In this document: piece by piece, positions 7,563-16,174 of the stretch | Numbering within the stretch: position 1 is the first letter of the stretch | Layout: each line of letters starts with the position of its first letter | Assembly (NCBI GenBank): GCA_030523775.1 | Contig: JAUNHW010000011.1 | Coordinates: 1-64,000 of the forward strand | Length of the DNA stretch: 64,000 bases | Reading direction: 5' to 3' | DNA from: Akkermansia sp. | Lineage (GTDB): Bacteria; Verrucomicrobiota; Verrucomicrobiia; Verrucomicrobiales; Akkermansiaceae | Made by a program: the position numbers and the translations under genes | Notes under the pieces: model-generated | Told to the model about the DNA's origin: nothing | The model's input: the letters and a program-made list of their open reading frames with translations, nothing else | Database searches by the model: none

Positions 7563-8591
7563 ATGAATGTGGAAATAACGGAGGAAGAAGAGTTGGCGCT
7601 GGGCGTGCTGAGACGCTGCGGCGGGAGTGTGTTGGAGCTGGCGATACTGGCGAAGGAAGCGATTGAGGCGGGGCGGGGACGCCCGCGGCGCGCGCGGGAG
7701 TGCGTGCGGCTGGGTGCGGAGGAGATGCGGAAGCGGGAGAGGACCGTCACGTTCCGCAAGGCGGTGGAAGCTGCATTGGAGGAGCGGGAGAAGAAGAACA
7801 GGCGGGCGCGGACGGTGACGGATTTCCGCTACTACTGCAAGCGGCTGATGGTGCGGAATCCGGGGTTGGCGGAGCGGCGGGTGCGGAGCATCACATCGGA
7901 TGATTGCCGGGAGTACCTTCAGGAGGCGTACGGGGAGAGTCCATCCCAGTACCGCAAGGCGCGGGCGATACTGAGCGGGGTGTTTTCCACGGCAATCAAG
8001 CACGATTGGTGCGACACCAACCCGGTGTCGCGGGTGGAGGTGCCGGAGGTGGTGGAGAAGCCGATAGTGCCGTTGACGATTGAGGAAGTGGAGCGTCTGG
8101 AAGCGGCGGCACAGCTGCCGGAACACCAGGAGATGCAATTATCGCTGCACCTGATGCTCTACTGCGGCATCCGTCCCACGGAGGTGAGCCGAATCAACCC
8201 GGAAACCGACATCGACTGGGAACACGGGCAGGTGCTGGTGCGTCCCACCACGAGCAAGACGGGTGGAGGCCGCGTGGTGCCGCTGCGCATGGCGGATGCC
8301 ATCACCGTGCGCACGATACCGCACCGCTGGAAGGAGCGCTGGCATGCCCTGCGGCGCAAGGCGGGTTGGAACCAAAGCCACCCCTGGCGGCAGGATGTCT
8401 GCCGCCACACCTTCGCCACCTACCACGCCGCGCATTTCCGCAATTTTGCGGCATTGCAATTAGAGATGGGACACAGGGACAGCTCTCTTTTGAGGACGCG
8501 ATATATCTATGTCACCCACGGCACAAATGGGAACTCAGAAAGCTTTTTCAAACGTACAATGTACAAAGAACAACGTACAAATCGGGAATAA
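7563..8591 (+). CDS. Tyrosine recombinase/integrase
   Basis: 342 residues. The ATG at 7563 is chosen because an AGGGAGAG ribosome-binding site lies just upstream. Residues 60-160 form a SAM-like core-binding domain (TVTFRKAVEA ... RKARAILSGVFSTAI). The catalytic domain shows R204 in YCGIRPTEVSR, a candidate K232 (TSKTGGG), R281 in CRHTFATYH, H304 in MGHRD and Y314 in RTRYIYV. The usual HxxR box reads DVCR, so its first His is Asp, as in some verrucomicrobial and phage enzymes. It sits between an inverted-repeat region and recA. No attachment-site pair or other phage genes are visible, so it could be a remnant of an integrated element or a site-specific invertase. Confidence 0.9.
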   Translation: MNVEITEEEELALGVLRRCGGSVLELAILAKEAIEAGRGRPRRARECVRLGAEEMRKRERTVTFRKAVEAALEEREKKNRRARTVTDFRYYCKRLMVRNPGLAERRVRSITSDDCREYLQEAYGESPSQYRKARAILSGVFSTAIKHDWCDTNPVSRVEVPEVVEKPIVPLTIEEVERLEAAAQLPEHQEMQLSLHLMLYCGIRPTEVSRINPETDIDWEHGQVLVRPTTSKTGGGRVVPLRMADAITVRTIPHRWKERWHALRRKAGWNQSHPWRQDVCRHTFATYHAAHFRNFAALQLEMGHRDSSLLRTRYIYVTHGTNGNSESFFKRTMYKEQRTNRE

Positions 8592-8642
8592 CGATGCGCC
8601 GTGCGGCGCAGGGCATTCACGCACCTCGCGTGCAGTTTTGGC

Positions 8643-8671
8643 TTGCATGCGGTGGGTGGAACCGCTACAAT
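8643..8671 (+). promoter_or_regulatory. Predicted recA promoter
   Basis: TTGCAT (8643-8648), 17-bp spacer, TACAAT (8666-8671). The -10 ends 10 nt before the recA ATG. No obvious SOS-box palindrome was recognised. Confidence 0.7.
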
Positions 8672-8681
8672 GCTCGCTGAT

Positions 8682-9713
8682 ATGAGCAAAGAGACAACAC
8701 CCGAACAAGACAAGGCCATGGCCCAGCGCCAGCGCGCGCTGGATGCCGCCATGCTGCAAATCCAGAAGGACTTCGGCGAGAACGCCATCGTGCGGCTCGG
8801 CGACCACAAGACCATGGAGGTGGAGGTAATCCCCACCGGAAACATTTTGATTGACCGCACGCTGGGCGTGGGCGGCTTCCCGCGCGGCCGCGTGGTGGAA
8901 ATCTTCGGCCCGGAATCCTCCGGCAAAACCACCCTCACCCTCACCGTCATCGCCCAGGCGCAAAAGGCCGGCGGGCTCGCCGCGTTCATTGACGTGGAGC
9001 ACGCGCTGGACCCCGCCTACGCCGCCAAGCTGGGCGTGAACCTGGACGACCTGCTTGTCTCCCAGCCCAACAGCGGTGAGGAAGCCCTGCAAATCTGCGA
9101 GGCGCTGGTGCGCTCCAACGCCATTGACGTGATTGTGGTGGACTCCGTGGCGGCCCTGGTGACGCGCCAGGAACTGGAGGGAGAAATAGGCGACAGCACG
9201 GTGGGAGCGCAGGCGCGCCTGATGAGCGCGGCGTTGAGGAAGCTCACCTCACTCATCTCCAAGGCGCGCACGGTGTGCGTGTTCACCAACCAGATACGCG
9301 AGAAGATTGGCGTGATGTTCGGCAACCCGGAAACCACCCCCGGCGGCCGCGCCCTCAAATTCTACGCCTCCGTGCGCTGCGATATCCGCCGCATCGGCCA
9401 AATCAAGGGAACGGACGGCACCGTGAACGGCAACCGCACCAAGCTCAAAATCGTCAAGAACAAGGTGGCCCCGCCCTTCAAGGAGTGCGAATTCGACATC
9501 ATGTACAACGAGGGCATCTCCTCCACCGGCAGCCTGGTGGACCTGGCCATGGAATACGATATCGTGCAGAAGCGCGGCTCCTGGTTCAGCTACAACGGCA
9601 GCCAGCTTGCGCAGGGACGCGACGGCGCCAAGGAGGCGCTGCGCACCAACCCGGAGCTCTACGCGGAGATTGAGGCCAAGGTGCGCGCCAAGATGGATGG
9701 CACCGCAGAGTAA
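8682..9713 (+). CDS. recA: Recombinase RecA
   Basis: 343 residues, typical for the family. Walker A GPESSGKT lies at residues 76-83, and the VVDSVAAL Walker B, the L2 region with GNPETTPGG and the KNKVAPPFK segment are all recognisable. The ATG at 8682 fits the family N-terminus ([20 protein letters not shown]). An in-frame GTG at 8601 would add 27 unsupported residues lying upstream of the promoter. RecA forms filaments on single-stranded DNA for homologous recombination and for stimulating LexA-type cleavage. Its 3' end overlaps the next gene by 17 nt. Confidence 0.98.
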   Translation: MSKETTPEQDKAMAQRQRALDAAMLQIQKDFGENAIVRLGDHKTMEVEVIPTGNILIDRTLGVGGFPRGRVVEIFGPESSGKTTLTLTVIAQAQKAGGLAAFIDVEHALDPAYAAKLGVNLDDLLVSQPNSGEEALQICEALVRSNAIDVIVVDSVAALVTRQELEGEIGDSTVGAQARLMSAALRKLTSLISKARTVCVFTNQIREKIGVMFGNPETTPGGRALKFYASVRCDIRRIGQIKGTDGTVNGNRTKLKIVKNKVAPPFKECEFDIMYNEGISSTGSLVDLAMEYDIVQKRGSWFSYNGSQLAQGRDGAKEALRTNPELYAEIEAKVRAKMDGTAE

Positions 9714-10362
9714 ATCCTGGGCGGATCTCTGGCGGGAGCTGCTGGAAAGCGCCACCGGGCGGGCGGACGCCGCCACGCGGACGGAATCCGCGCCGCATGC
9801 CTGCGCCATCCCCCAGATGGGGGAGTGGCACACCCTGGAGGAGGTGGCGGCCTATGCCGCCGCCTGCCTGCAATCCCTGCAGCTGCACGGCTGGAGCTTC
9901 GGCTGGGACCGCGCCCAGCACCGCCTGGGGTGCTGCCACCTGCGCAGCCGCCGCATCACCCTCTCACACTACTTTGTGGAGACCTACCTGGCCAAGGACC
10001 GTTTCCAGGTGTGGCGCACCCTGCTGCACGAGCTCGCGCACGCCCTGGCCTGGGAGCACCGCCGCCACGCCGGCCACGGCGCCACCTGGCGCGCCTACTG
10101 CCGCAAGCTCGGCCTGGAGGACGAGCACGCCACCGCCAAGTGCGACGACTTTGCGCCCGCCCGCCTGCAGCACCCGCCCAAATTCGCGCTGGTGCACGCG
10201 GAAACCGGGGAGGTCTTTGCCACCTACCGCCGCGCCCCGCGCCGCACCCCGGCCCAGTGGCGCCGCTGCTACATCCCCGGCAGAAAGGATGAAACCCTGG
10301 GCAAGCTGAGGGTGGTGGACATTGAGGAAGCGGCCGCGCCGCCCCCGCATGAGGCCCGGTGA
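9697..10362 (+). CDS. SprT-like zinc metalloprotease-domain protein
   Basis: 221 residues. The ATG at 9697 lies within the last codons of recA, giving a 17-nt overlap that suggests translational coupling. A SprT-type HExxH active site ([12 protein letters not shown]111-E112-H115) is followed by AGHGATW with the probable third zinc ligand H127. SprT/Spartan proteases act on DNA-bound or DNA-crosslinked proteins in the members studied. The C-terminal part (about 160-215) has the spacing of the usual zinc ribbon ([10 protein letters not shown] ... GKLRVVD) but lacks its cysteine pairs. Coupling to recA suggests a DNA-repair role; this is inference. Confidence 0.82.
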   Translation: MAPQSKSWADLWRELLESATGRADAATRTESAPHACAIPQMGEWHTLEEVAAYAAACLQSLQLHGWSFGWDRAQHRLGCCHLRSRRITLSHYFVETYLAKDRFQVWRTLLHELAHALAWEHRRHAGHGATWRAYCRKLGLEDEHATAKCDDFAPARLQHPPKFALVHAETGEVFATYRRAPRRTPAQWRRCYIPGRKDETLGKLRVVDIEEAAAPPPHEAR

Positions 10363-10406
10363 TTTCCGCGGGGGCGTGAATTCGAATGATGCGGGTGCAC
10401 ATGTTC

Positions 10407-10435
10407 TTGTGAACGCCCCGCGGCTCTGGTAGAAT
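10407..10435 (+). promoter_or_regulatory. Predicted promoter for ABC ATPase gene
   Basis: TTGTGA (10407-10412), 17-bp spacer, TAGAAT (10430-10435). The -10 ends 6 nt before the ATG at 10442. Confidence 0.65.
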
Positions 10436-10441
10436 GGGCGC

Positions 10442-11221
10442 ATGGCATATCTGGAGCTGGAAAACGTCTGCGTGCATTTTCCCGTGCGTGGCATTTGGGG
10501 CCGCACGGGGGAGGTGGTGCGCGCGGTGGACGGCGTGAGCCTGGGCGTGCAGAGGGGAGAGGTGCTGGGGCTGGTGGGGGAATCCGGCTGCGGCAAGTCC
10601 ACGCTGTCACGCGCGCTCATGCAGCTGCAGCCGCTCACGAGCGGGCGCATTGTGCTGGACGGCGTGGATTTGACGGCGCTGGGCGAGACGGAAGTGCGCA
10701 AGAGGCGGCTTGATTTCCAGATGGTGTTCCAGGATCCGTACGCCTCGCTGAACCCGCGTTTCAGCATATTCGCCACGCTGGAGGAAGCGCTGACACGGCG
10801 CGGGCCGCTGCCGCGCGGCGGGCGGGAGCAGGCGGTGGCGGAGCTCATGGAGCGCGTGGGGCTCAGCCCGGAGCACATGTACAAGTACCCGCATGAATTT
10901 TCCGGCGGGCAGCGGCAGCGCATCGCCATAGCGCGTGCCATTGCCCCGCGGCCGGCCCTGTTGCTGGCGGACGAGCCCGTATCCGCGCTTGATGTCTCCA
11001 TCCAGAGCCAGATACTGAACCTGCTCAACACGCTGCGGCGGGAGATGGGGCTCACCATGGTGTTCATCTCCCACGATCTCTCCGTGGTGCATTACCTGGC
11101 GGACAACATAGCGGTGATGCGGCGCGGCAAGATAGTGGAGTACGGCACGGCGGACGCCGTGTTCAACCACCCGCAGCACGAATACACGCAAACGCTGTTG
11201 GCTGCCGTTCCCAGGCTGTGA
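10442..11221 (+). CDS. Oligopeptide/dipeptide-type ABC transporter ATP-binding protein (OppF/DppF-like)
   Basis: 259 residues with Walker A GESGCGKST, Q-loop segment MVFQDPYASLNPR, signature FSGGQRQRIAIARA, Walker B LLLADEPVSALD and the H-loop SHDLSVV. The QDPYASLNPR box and the tail HPQHEYTQTLLAAVP are typical of OppF/DppF subunits, which power import of peptides or nickel across the inner membrane. The family often runs to about 320 residues, so this is a short version. No permease, binding protein or OppD partner is adjacent, so it must work with components encoded elsewhere. Confidence 0.92.
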   Translation: MAYLELENVCVHFPVRGIWGRTGEVVRAVDGVSLGVQRGEVLGLVGESGCGKSTLSRALMQLQPLTSGRIVLDGVDLTALGETEVRKRRLDFQMVFQDPYASLNPRFSIFATLEEALTRRGPLPRGGREQAVAELMERVGLSPEHMYKYPHEFSGGQRQRIAIARAIAPRPALLLADEPVSALDVSIQSQILNLLNTLRREMGLTMVFISHDLSVVHYLADNIAVMRRGKIVEYGTADAVFNHPQHEYTQTLLAAVPRL

Positions 11222-11228
11222 TGCGGGC

Positions 11229-11258
11229 AAAAAAAACTTCCGTTCCCGGAACGGGAAG
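11229..11258 (-). terminator. Rho-independent terminator (minus strand)
   Basis: Stem CTTCCGTTCC (11237-11246) pairs with 11248-11258 (one bulged G). Read on the minus strand it is followed by eight T (11236-11229). It lies 73 bp downstream of the 33-codon gene. Confidence 0.75.
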
Positions 11259-11331
11259 GAAGGTTTGGCGGGGAGGGGTGAGCCTCCCGTACGGAGCCGC
11301 GGGGCCCCGCATGATGAAACAACCGGACGTG

Positions 11332-11433
11332 TCAGCGCTGCACGGTGTCCACCTGGGTCTCCGGGGTGGGAGGCAGGGTGTTGCCGGCGGCGGTGAACGC
11401 GGTGCATGCAAGCAGGATGGCGATGGTCTTCAT
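11332..11433 (-). CDS. 33-residue small hydrophobic peptide (unknown)
   Basis: A short frame MKTIAILLACTAF... ending in ...TVQR. Three signals support it: a near-consensus promoter at 11474-11501, an AAGAAG ribosome-binding site 8-9 nt before the ATG at 11433, and a downstream terminator at 11229-11258. The first 16 residues are hydrophobic like an export signal. The rest is TPxT/Q-rich. The layout recalls entericidin-type mini-lipoproteins, but the cysteine (C10, in LLAC) is too close to the N-terminus for a standard lipobox and the usual ACNT reads AGNT. Function unknown. Confidence 0.6.
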   Translation of the reverse strand: MKTIAILLACTAFTAAGNTLPPTPETQVDTVQR

Positions 11434-11473
11434 TTCGTTTCTTCTTTGGCGAGCGGTTGAACTCGGCGGGCGG

Positions 11474-11501
11474 ATAATACCCGATTTTTTTCAGGTGTCA
11501 A
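11474..11501 (-). promoter_or_regulatory. Strong promoter for the 33-residue gene
   Basis: On the minus strand TTGACA (11501-11496), 16-bp spacer, TATTAT (11479-11474). The leader is about 35-40 nt. The rest of 11502-11615 is A/T-tract-rich with no gene seen. Confidence 0.75.
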
Positions 11502-11615
11502 CCCCCAAGGCAACTTTTTTTCACTTTTTCTCAAAAGCCGCCTTCAGGGGGCATCCCCTTCATCCGTGTAGGCGCATGGAAACGGACATTTGTTCAACGC
11601 ATGCCGCACACGGGC

Positions 11616-14054
11616 CTATTTGGTTTCGGTGACGCCGATGCGGTCGATGAGGTTCAACTGCTGCAGCAGGTCTTGCGGGGTGAGCTTGCCGCGCAGGAGA
11701 CGCTGGTAGGCGGCAATGGTTTCCGCCGCCTTGTCCGCGGATTCCTGCAGGAGCTCGATGCGGAAGTGCGAGAGGCCGCAGCGGATGATGGAGTGCAGGT
11801 GGCGCGCGGCGCTCTGGGCCTGCCCGTTGAAGAGGGTGTTGCGGCAGCCCTCGTCGCTGGTGAGGTAGTGCATGGCGTGGGCGCGGTCCATCACGCGCAC
11901 GCGGTGGTGCTCGCAGGGTTGGCCGCAATCCTTGAAGCTGTGGCCTTGCGACAGGAAGGTGCAGAACACGCAATGCTCAGAGTGGAACATGGGCATGTGC
12001 TGGTGCAGGGTGAGCTCCAGCCAGGGACCGCATCCCGCGGCCAGCAGGTCTGCGAGCTGCTGTGCGTTGAGATCGTACGATGCGGTGGAGAGCTGCATGC
12101 CGAATTCCCGCCAGAGCTGCACGGCGGCGGGGTTGGCGGTGTTGAGGGAGAAATCCCCCACCATGGGGACACCGCGTTCCTTGAAGAAGTGCGCGGCGCC
12201 GATGTTGCGCACGAGCACGCCGTGCGGCTGCGCGGCGGTGATGTACTTGAAGAAGCCACCCTCATGCGGTTTCATGATGCGCAGGGTGGCAATCCAGCAT
12301 TCTGTGGAGGGGTGTTCCGCGCGCAGCTGCTCCACGGTGGGCTGCAACTGCTTGGGGTCCTTGAATTCCAGGTACACGCGCTTGATGCCTGCAGCCGCGG
12401 CGGCCTGCGCCTGCTCCGGCGTGCGGCAGAGCACGGAGAGCAGCACGTCCCTTTCATCTGCGGCGCGCAGGGGCGGAAAATCCGCCGTCCACGGCGCGGG
12501 GGAAGCGGCGGGCGCGGCATCCGCCTGCGGCATTTGCGCCACCAGCTCGCGGCGCATGCGGTTGAGCTCTGAAACGGGCAGCATGGCGCCGCCCTCCACT
12601 TCAAACGTGCAGTTGCCGAGCGTGAATCCCGTGCCGCCCAGGCGCGCGAACTGCGCGAGGACGGCCTCTTCCGTGAGCGGCCTTTTCTCCGCGCGCTGCA
12701 GGGGCTGCGCGCTCTGCACGGCAATGCCGCGGCAGGTGGCGGTGAGGGGAGCGCCAATGCGCCCCGCAAAGCGGATATCCAGCGCGGGGCCTCCCGCCTC
12801 CGCGGCGTTGCGGGCGAAGTTGCACCAGGTGGCGTGCAGTGTTTTCTCCAGGGCGGGGTCCGCTGTTTTCCAGAGCAGGTTTCCGGGGCGCACGCGCTGC
12901 CAATCAATGCGGCTGCCCCTGCCGTGGAAGAACAGGCGCGCGCCCTCCGCTTTCCAGATGCGGCCGCCCTGCTCCTGGTTGCGGTCCTCCCCGGCATCAA
13001 TGACGAAACCATCACCCGGGGCCACGGGCAGGGCGGGCGGGCCCTCCAGCTCCACCCAGCCGTTGCCGCAGCGTGCAATGCGCCCGGCGAGCGCGCCGCG
13101 CTTCTTGCCGAAGCGGCCGTGGGTGAGCAGCGGGTGGTCCGTGCCATCCAGCCAACCAGTGGAGAAGCCGCGCGAGAACGCCATTTGCAGCGCGTACAAA
13201 TCCGCGGCGTGCAGTTTGGGCGGCACGCCCTGTTCCTTCAGCGCGGCATCAATGGCGCGGCGGTAGGCGCGGGTGGTGGCGGCCACGTATTCCGGGGATT
13301 TCAGGCGGCCCTCCACCTTGAAGCTGCGCACGCCGGCGGCGAGCATCTGCGGAATGCGGTCCAGCGTGCAGAGGTCCTGCGGGGAGAAGAGGTAGCGGCG
13401 TTCGCCGAGGTCGCGCATGCGGCCATCCACTTCCAGGCGGTAGGGCATGCGGCAGGCCTGGGCGCACTCGCCGCGGTTGGCGCTGCGCTGGCCCAGGCTC
13501 TCGCTGGTGAGGCACTGGCCGGAGTACGCCACGCACAGCGCGCCGTGACAGAAGACCTCAATCGGTTTCCGCGTGGCCTTGGCGCAGGCTTCTATCTCCC
13601 GCAGGGAAAGCTCGCGCGCCAGCACAATCTGCTGCGGGTCGAACAATTCGTCCACCGTTTGCACGGCCTCCGGGCAGGTGAGCGTCATCTGCGTGGAGAG
13701 GTGCAGCTGCAGGTGGCGGATGTTTCCCGCGCGCCGCTGCTGCGCTATGTAGGCGGCAAGCCCCATGTCCTGCACAATGACGGCATCCACCCGCGCCCGC
13801 TCCAGTGCGTGGATGTACGCGGCGGCATCCGCCATTTCATCCGGGAAGATGAGCACGTTGAGCGTCACGTAGCCGCGCACGCCGTGCGCATGCAGGAAGG
13901 GCATGAGCGCCGCCAGGTCGTCCGTGGAGAAATTGTCCGCCCGCATGCGTGCGTTGAAGCGGTCCAGGCCGAAATAGACGGCATCCGCGCCGTTGGCCAC
14001 GGCGGCGCGCACGCAATCCCAGTTTCCGGCGGGGGCCAGCAGTTCAGGCTTCAT
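11616..14054 (-). CDS. U32-family protein, RlhA-like (23S rRNA hydroxylation factor family), with DUF3656-like C-terminus
   Basis: 812 residues from ATG 14054, which overlaps the dus stop region by 11 nt. It begins with the U32 hallmark PELLAPAGNWDCVRAAVANGADAVYFGL. The conserved cysteine region follows near residues 165-195 (EVFCHGALCVAYSGQCLTS ... GECAQACRMPY), then SFKVEGRLKSPEYVA. E. coli RlhA (YdcP) hydroxylates C2501 of 23S rRNA and shares this cluster-binding cysteine pattern. The long form with a C-terminal extension is common in other phyla. The C-terminal cysteines (HSEHCVFCTFLSQGHSFKDCGQPCEHH) suggest a second metal or cluster site. Pairing with dusB, another RNA-modifying enzyme, supports an RNA role over proteolysis. 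Confidence 0.85.
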   Translation of the reverse strand: MKPELLAPAGNWDCVRAAVANGADAVYFGLDRFNARMRADNFSTDDLAALMPFLHAHGVRGYVTLNVLIFPDEMADAAAYIHALERARVDAVIVQDMGLAAYIAQQRRAGNIRHLQLHLSTQMTLTCPEAVQTVDELFDPQQIVLARELSLREIEACAKATRKPIEVFCHGALCVAYSGQCLTSESLGQRSANRGECAQACRMPYRLEVDGRMRDLGERRYLFSPQDLCTLDRIPQMLAAGVRSFKVEGRLKSPEYVAATTRAYRRAIDAALKEQGVPPKLHAADLYALQMAFSRGFSTGWLDGTDHPLLTHGRFGKKRGALAGRIARCGNGWVELEGPPALPVAPGDGFVIDAGEDRNQEQGGRIWKAEGARLFFHGRGSRIDWQRVRPGNLLWKTADPALEKTLHATWCNFARNAAEAGGPALDIRFAGRIGAPLTATCRGIAVQSAQPLQRAEKRPLTEEAVLAQFARLGGTGFTLGNCTFEVEGGAMLPVSELNRMRRELVAQMPQADAAPAASPAPWTADFPPLRAADERDVLLSVLCRTPEQAQAAAAAGIKRVYLEFKDPKQLQPTVEQLRAEHPSTECWIATLRIMKPHEGGFFKYITAAQPHGVLVRNIGAAHFFKERGVPMVGDFSLNTANPAAVQLWREFGMQLSTASYDLNAQQLADLLAAGCGPWLELTLHQHMPMFHSEHCVFCTFLSQGHSFKDCGQPCEHHRVRVMDRAHAMHYLTSDEGCRNTLFNGQAQSAARHLHSIIRCGLSHFRIELLQESADKAAETIAAYQRLLRGKLTPQDLLQQLNLIDRIGVTETK

Positions 14055-15021
14055 CTTGGCAGAGGGGTGAGAGGATGTCTTCCAGTTCCGCGTAGGAGGC
14101 CACGCGGGAGAGCCGCGGGCGCAGCGGCTTGGTGCCGGGAATGCCCTTGGCGTAGGCCAGCAGGCGGGCGCGCATGGCACGCATGGTGGGCAGTTCGTCC
14201 CCGTAGTGCCGGCTTTCCACGGCCAGGCGGGTGTGCCGCAGCACGAACGCGATGCGCTCCCGCGGCGCGGGCGGCGGCGGTATCTCGCCGCTTTGCAGGT
14301 AGGCTTTGGCCTGGCGGAATATCCACGGCGCCGCCATGGCCGCGCGGCCTATGGCCACACCGGATACGGCGGTGGTTTCCCGCACGCGGCGCACGTCCTC
14401 CGGCGTGGCGAGGTCGCCGTTGCCGATGACGGGGATGGCGGCCTGCCGCGCGCAGGCGTCGATGACGCTCCAGTCCGCTTTTCCGCCGTACTGCTGGGAG
14501 CGGGTGCGGCCGTGGATGGTGACGGCGCGCACGCCGGCGTCTTGGAGCCGCTGCACGGCCTCCAGCGCGCAGATGTGCTCCGCATCCCAGCCGATGCGGA
14601 TTTTGGCGGTCACGGGGCAATCCGCGCCCATTTCATCCACCAGGGCCTGCGCGATACGCTGCAGCAGCGGCAAATCCTTCAGCAGGGAGGAGCCGCCGTT
14701 CTTGCCCACCACCTTGGGCACGGGGCAACCGGCGTTGATGTCGATGAAGTCCGGTTGCACTGCATCATAGATGATGCGCGCGGCGGCGGCCATGTGCTCC
14801 GGCACGGAGCCGAAGAGCTGGATGCCCAGGGGGCGGTGCGCCTGCTCGAATTCCACATAGCGGCGGTTGCGCTCCCAGCATTGCAGCACACCCTCCGCAG
14901 ACACGAATTCCGTCTCCATCACATCCGCCCCCTCCTCTTTGCACAGCGTGCGGAAGACGGGATCGGTCACGCCGGCCATGGGGGCCAGGCAGATGGGGAA
15001 GCGGCTGAACATGAGGTGCAT
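14044..15021 (-). CDS. dusB: tRNA-dihydrouridine synthase (DusB-like)
   Basis: 325 residues. The FMN-binding TIM barrel opens with ICLAPMAGVTDPVFR. The catalytic cysteine lies in NAGCPVPKVVGKNGGSSLL, followed by KIRIGWD, TIHGRTRSQQYGG, IPVIGNGDL and the phosphate-binding segment GVAIGRAAMAAPWIF. It reduces uridines in the tRNA D-loop. It lies 3 bp after the lipoprotein gene and overlaps the U32 gene by 11 nt, forming a three-gene operon. The subfamily (DusB versus another Dus) is inferred from the motifs. Confidence 0.93.
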   Translation of the reverse strand: MHLMFSRFPICLAPMAGVTDPVFRTLCKEEGADVMETEFVSAEGVLQCWERNRRYVEFEQAHRPLGIQLFGSVPEHMAAAARIIYDAVQPDFIDINAGCPVPKVVGKNGGSSLLKDLPLLQRIAQALVDEMGADCPVTAKIRIGWDAEHICALEAVQRLQDAGVRAVTIHGRTRSQQYGGKADWSVIDACARQAAIPVIGNGDLATPEDVRRVRETTAVSGVAIGRAAMAAPWIFRQAKAYLQSGEIPPPPAPRERIAFVLRHTRLAVESRHYGDELPTMRAMRARLLAYAKGIPGTKPLRPRLSRVASYAELEDILSPLCQDEA

Positions 15022-15024
15022 GCC

Positions 15025-15813
15025 TTACCTGTACGTGGCGCAGCGGTTGAGCCAGCCGGGGAGCCAGCGGCGCTCGCCGCGCTCTGCCGGGGAATTGTTG
15101 ACGCGGCGCGTGAGCACCACGCCCGCCGCGCGGGAGAATTCCGCGGTGGCGGCGCGCCCCTGCGGGTTGCCGCGCATCTCCTCCAGCACCTGCAGCAGAC
15201 CCCAGCCGGAGCCGTTGTAGCGCTCGGTCTCCTTCACGCCTTCTCCCTTGAAGTTCACATAGTCCACCAGGCAGTACATGCCCTGGGTGGTGGCGGCGAG
15301 CGCGTTGTAGTGCGCCACCACGGCCTGCGGGTTGCGGCTCATGCGCGCCATGGCGCCCAGGGCGGCGCGGGAGCGCGCCATGATGAAGCGCGTTTGAAGC
15401 TCCACGTGCCGCGCAAGCCACTGGCGCATCTGGTCCGCCCGCCCGCTGCGGTCCGCCAGGAAGGCCGCCTTGTCTGCCCAGGGTGCGGGGCCATTGAAGA
15501 ACGCCGGCACCTGCACGCCGCTGCGCCGCGCGTAGGCCACGAATTTCGGGAAGCTCTCGTCAAACCGCTCCCGCACGCCCGCCGGATACCAGATGAAATG
15601 CCCGATTCCCAGCGAGGGGAAGGCTTCCCCGGCGTTCCACGACACCAGCCCCGGCACCGTGCCCGCGCATTCGTTCGCCCATATCTTGCGCCCCAGCCAC
15701 GCGGTGTCCACGTTGGCGCCCGCCACGGCGGAGCGCGCAGGCTGCGTGCCCGGAACCGCCGCGCATGAGCCCAGCCCAAGCGCCGCCAGGGGTATCATCA
15801 GGTATGCCTTCAT
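15025..15813 (-). CDS. Putative lipoprotein of the LGIGHFIWYP type, unknown function
   Basis: 262 residues from ATG 15813, chosen because it starts a clean lipoprotein signal (MKAYLMIPLAALGLGSC, lipobox LGSC with the cysteine at residue 17). An upstream in-frame ATG at 15849 would add 12 residues. The mature part has IWANECAGTVPGLVSWN, then LGIGHFIWYPAG, and later VDYVNFKGEG and YNGSGWGLLQVL. This pattern recurs in Gram-negative exported proteins of unknown function. The single Glu after IWAN and the GIGH loop recall lysozyme-like folds, but I cannot assign catalysis. It is the first gene of the dusB operon. Confidence 0.75.
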   Translation of the reverse strand: MKAYLMIPLAALGLGSCAAVPGTQPARSAVAGANVDTAWLGRKIWANECAGTVPGLVSWNAGEAFPSLGIGHFIWYPAGVRERFDESFPKFVAYARRSGVQVPAFFNGPAPWADKAAFLADRSGRADQMRQWLARHVELQTRFIMARSRAALGAMARMSRNPQAVVAHYNALAATTQGMYCLVDYVNFKGEGVKETERYNGSGWGLLQVLEEMRGNPQGRAATAEFSRAAGVVLTRRVNNSPAERGERRWLPGWLNRCATYR

Positions 15814-15858
15814 ACTCCACCAGTCTATACCATGCGTGCGGAATTTCAAGGAGAATGC

Positions 15859-15887
15859 TTGCGCGTGCGCGTGGCCTGGGGTAGAAT
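15859..15887 (+). promoter_or_regulatory. Predicted promoter of the 61-residue gene
   Basis: TTGCGC (15859-15864), 17-bp spacer, TAGAAT (15882-15887). The -10 ends 9 nt before the ATG. Confidence 0.65.
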
Positions 15888-15896
15888 GGGGGCAAC

Positions 15897-16082
15897 ATGG
15901 AAAACGCAGAAGAACTTCCCGGCTACGCGCTCAACGACCCGCAATCCCTCATCCGTTTCCTGCAGGAGGCCTACAGGCAGCGCAAGGATGTGGTGATTCG
16001 CGCGGACGACTGCCGCTACCTGGCGGACACGCTGCAGGAGCGGGTGGGGTCTTCCGACTATTCCGGCGGCACGCTGTTCTAG
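15897..16082 (+). CDS. Small acidic protein of unknown function (61 residues)
   Basis: The frame from ATG 15897 is flanked by a well-spaced promoter upstream and a strong bidirectional terminator downstream, so it is a self-contained transcription unit. The protein (MENAEELPGYALNDPQ...) is soluble and helical in appearance, with no signal peptide, cysteine pair or recognised domain. A GGGGGC stretch lies between the -10 box and the ATG. No function can be assigned. Confidence 0.72.
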   Translation: MENAEELPGYALNDPQSLIRFLQEAYRQRKDVVIRADDCRYLADTLQERVGSSDYSGGTLF

Positions 16083-16113
16083 GCGCGCGTTCCCCCTCCT
16101 TCCGCGGATAAAA

Positions 16114-16153
16114 CGAAACCCGCGCCTGCGCAAGCAGGGCGGGTTCGTTGTTT
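16114..16153. terminator. Bidirectional rho-independent terminator
   Basis: Stem CGAAACCCGCGCCTGC (16114-16129), loop GCAA, arm 16134-16147. T-rich sequence follows on both strands (TTCGTTGTTT plus; TTTCGTTTT minus). It separates the convergent 61-residue and Sel1-like genes. Confidence 0.85.
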
Positions 16154-16174
16154 CCCCCGGATTGCGGGAGCGGG

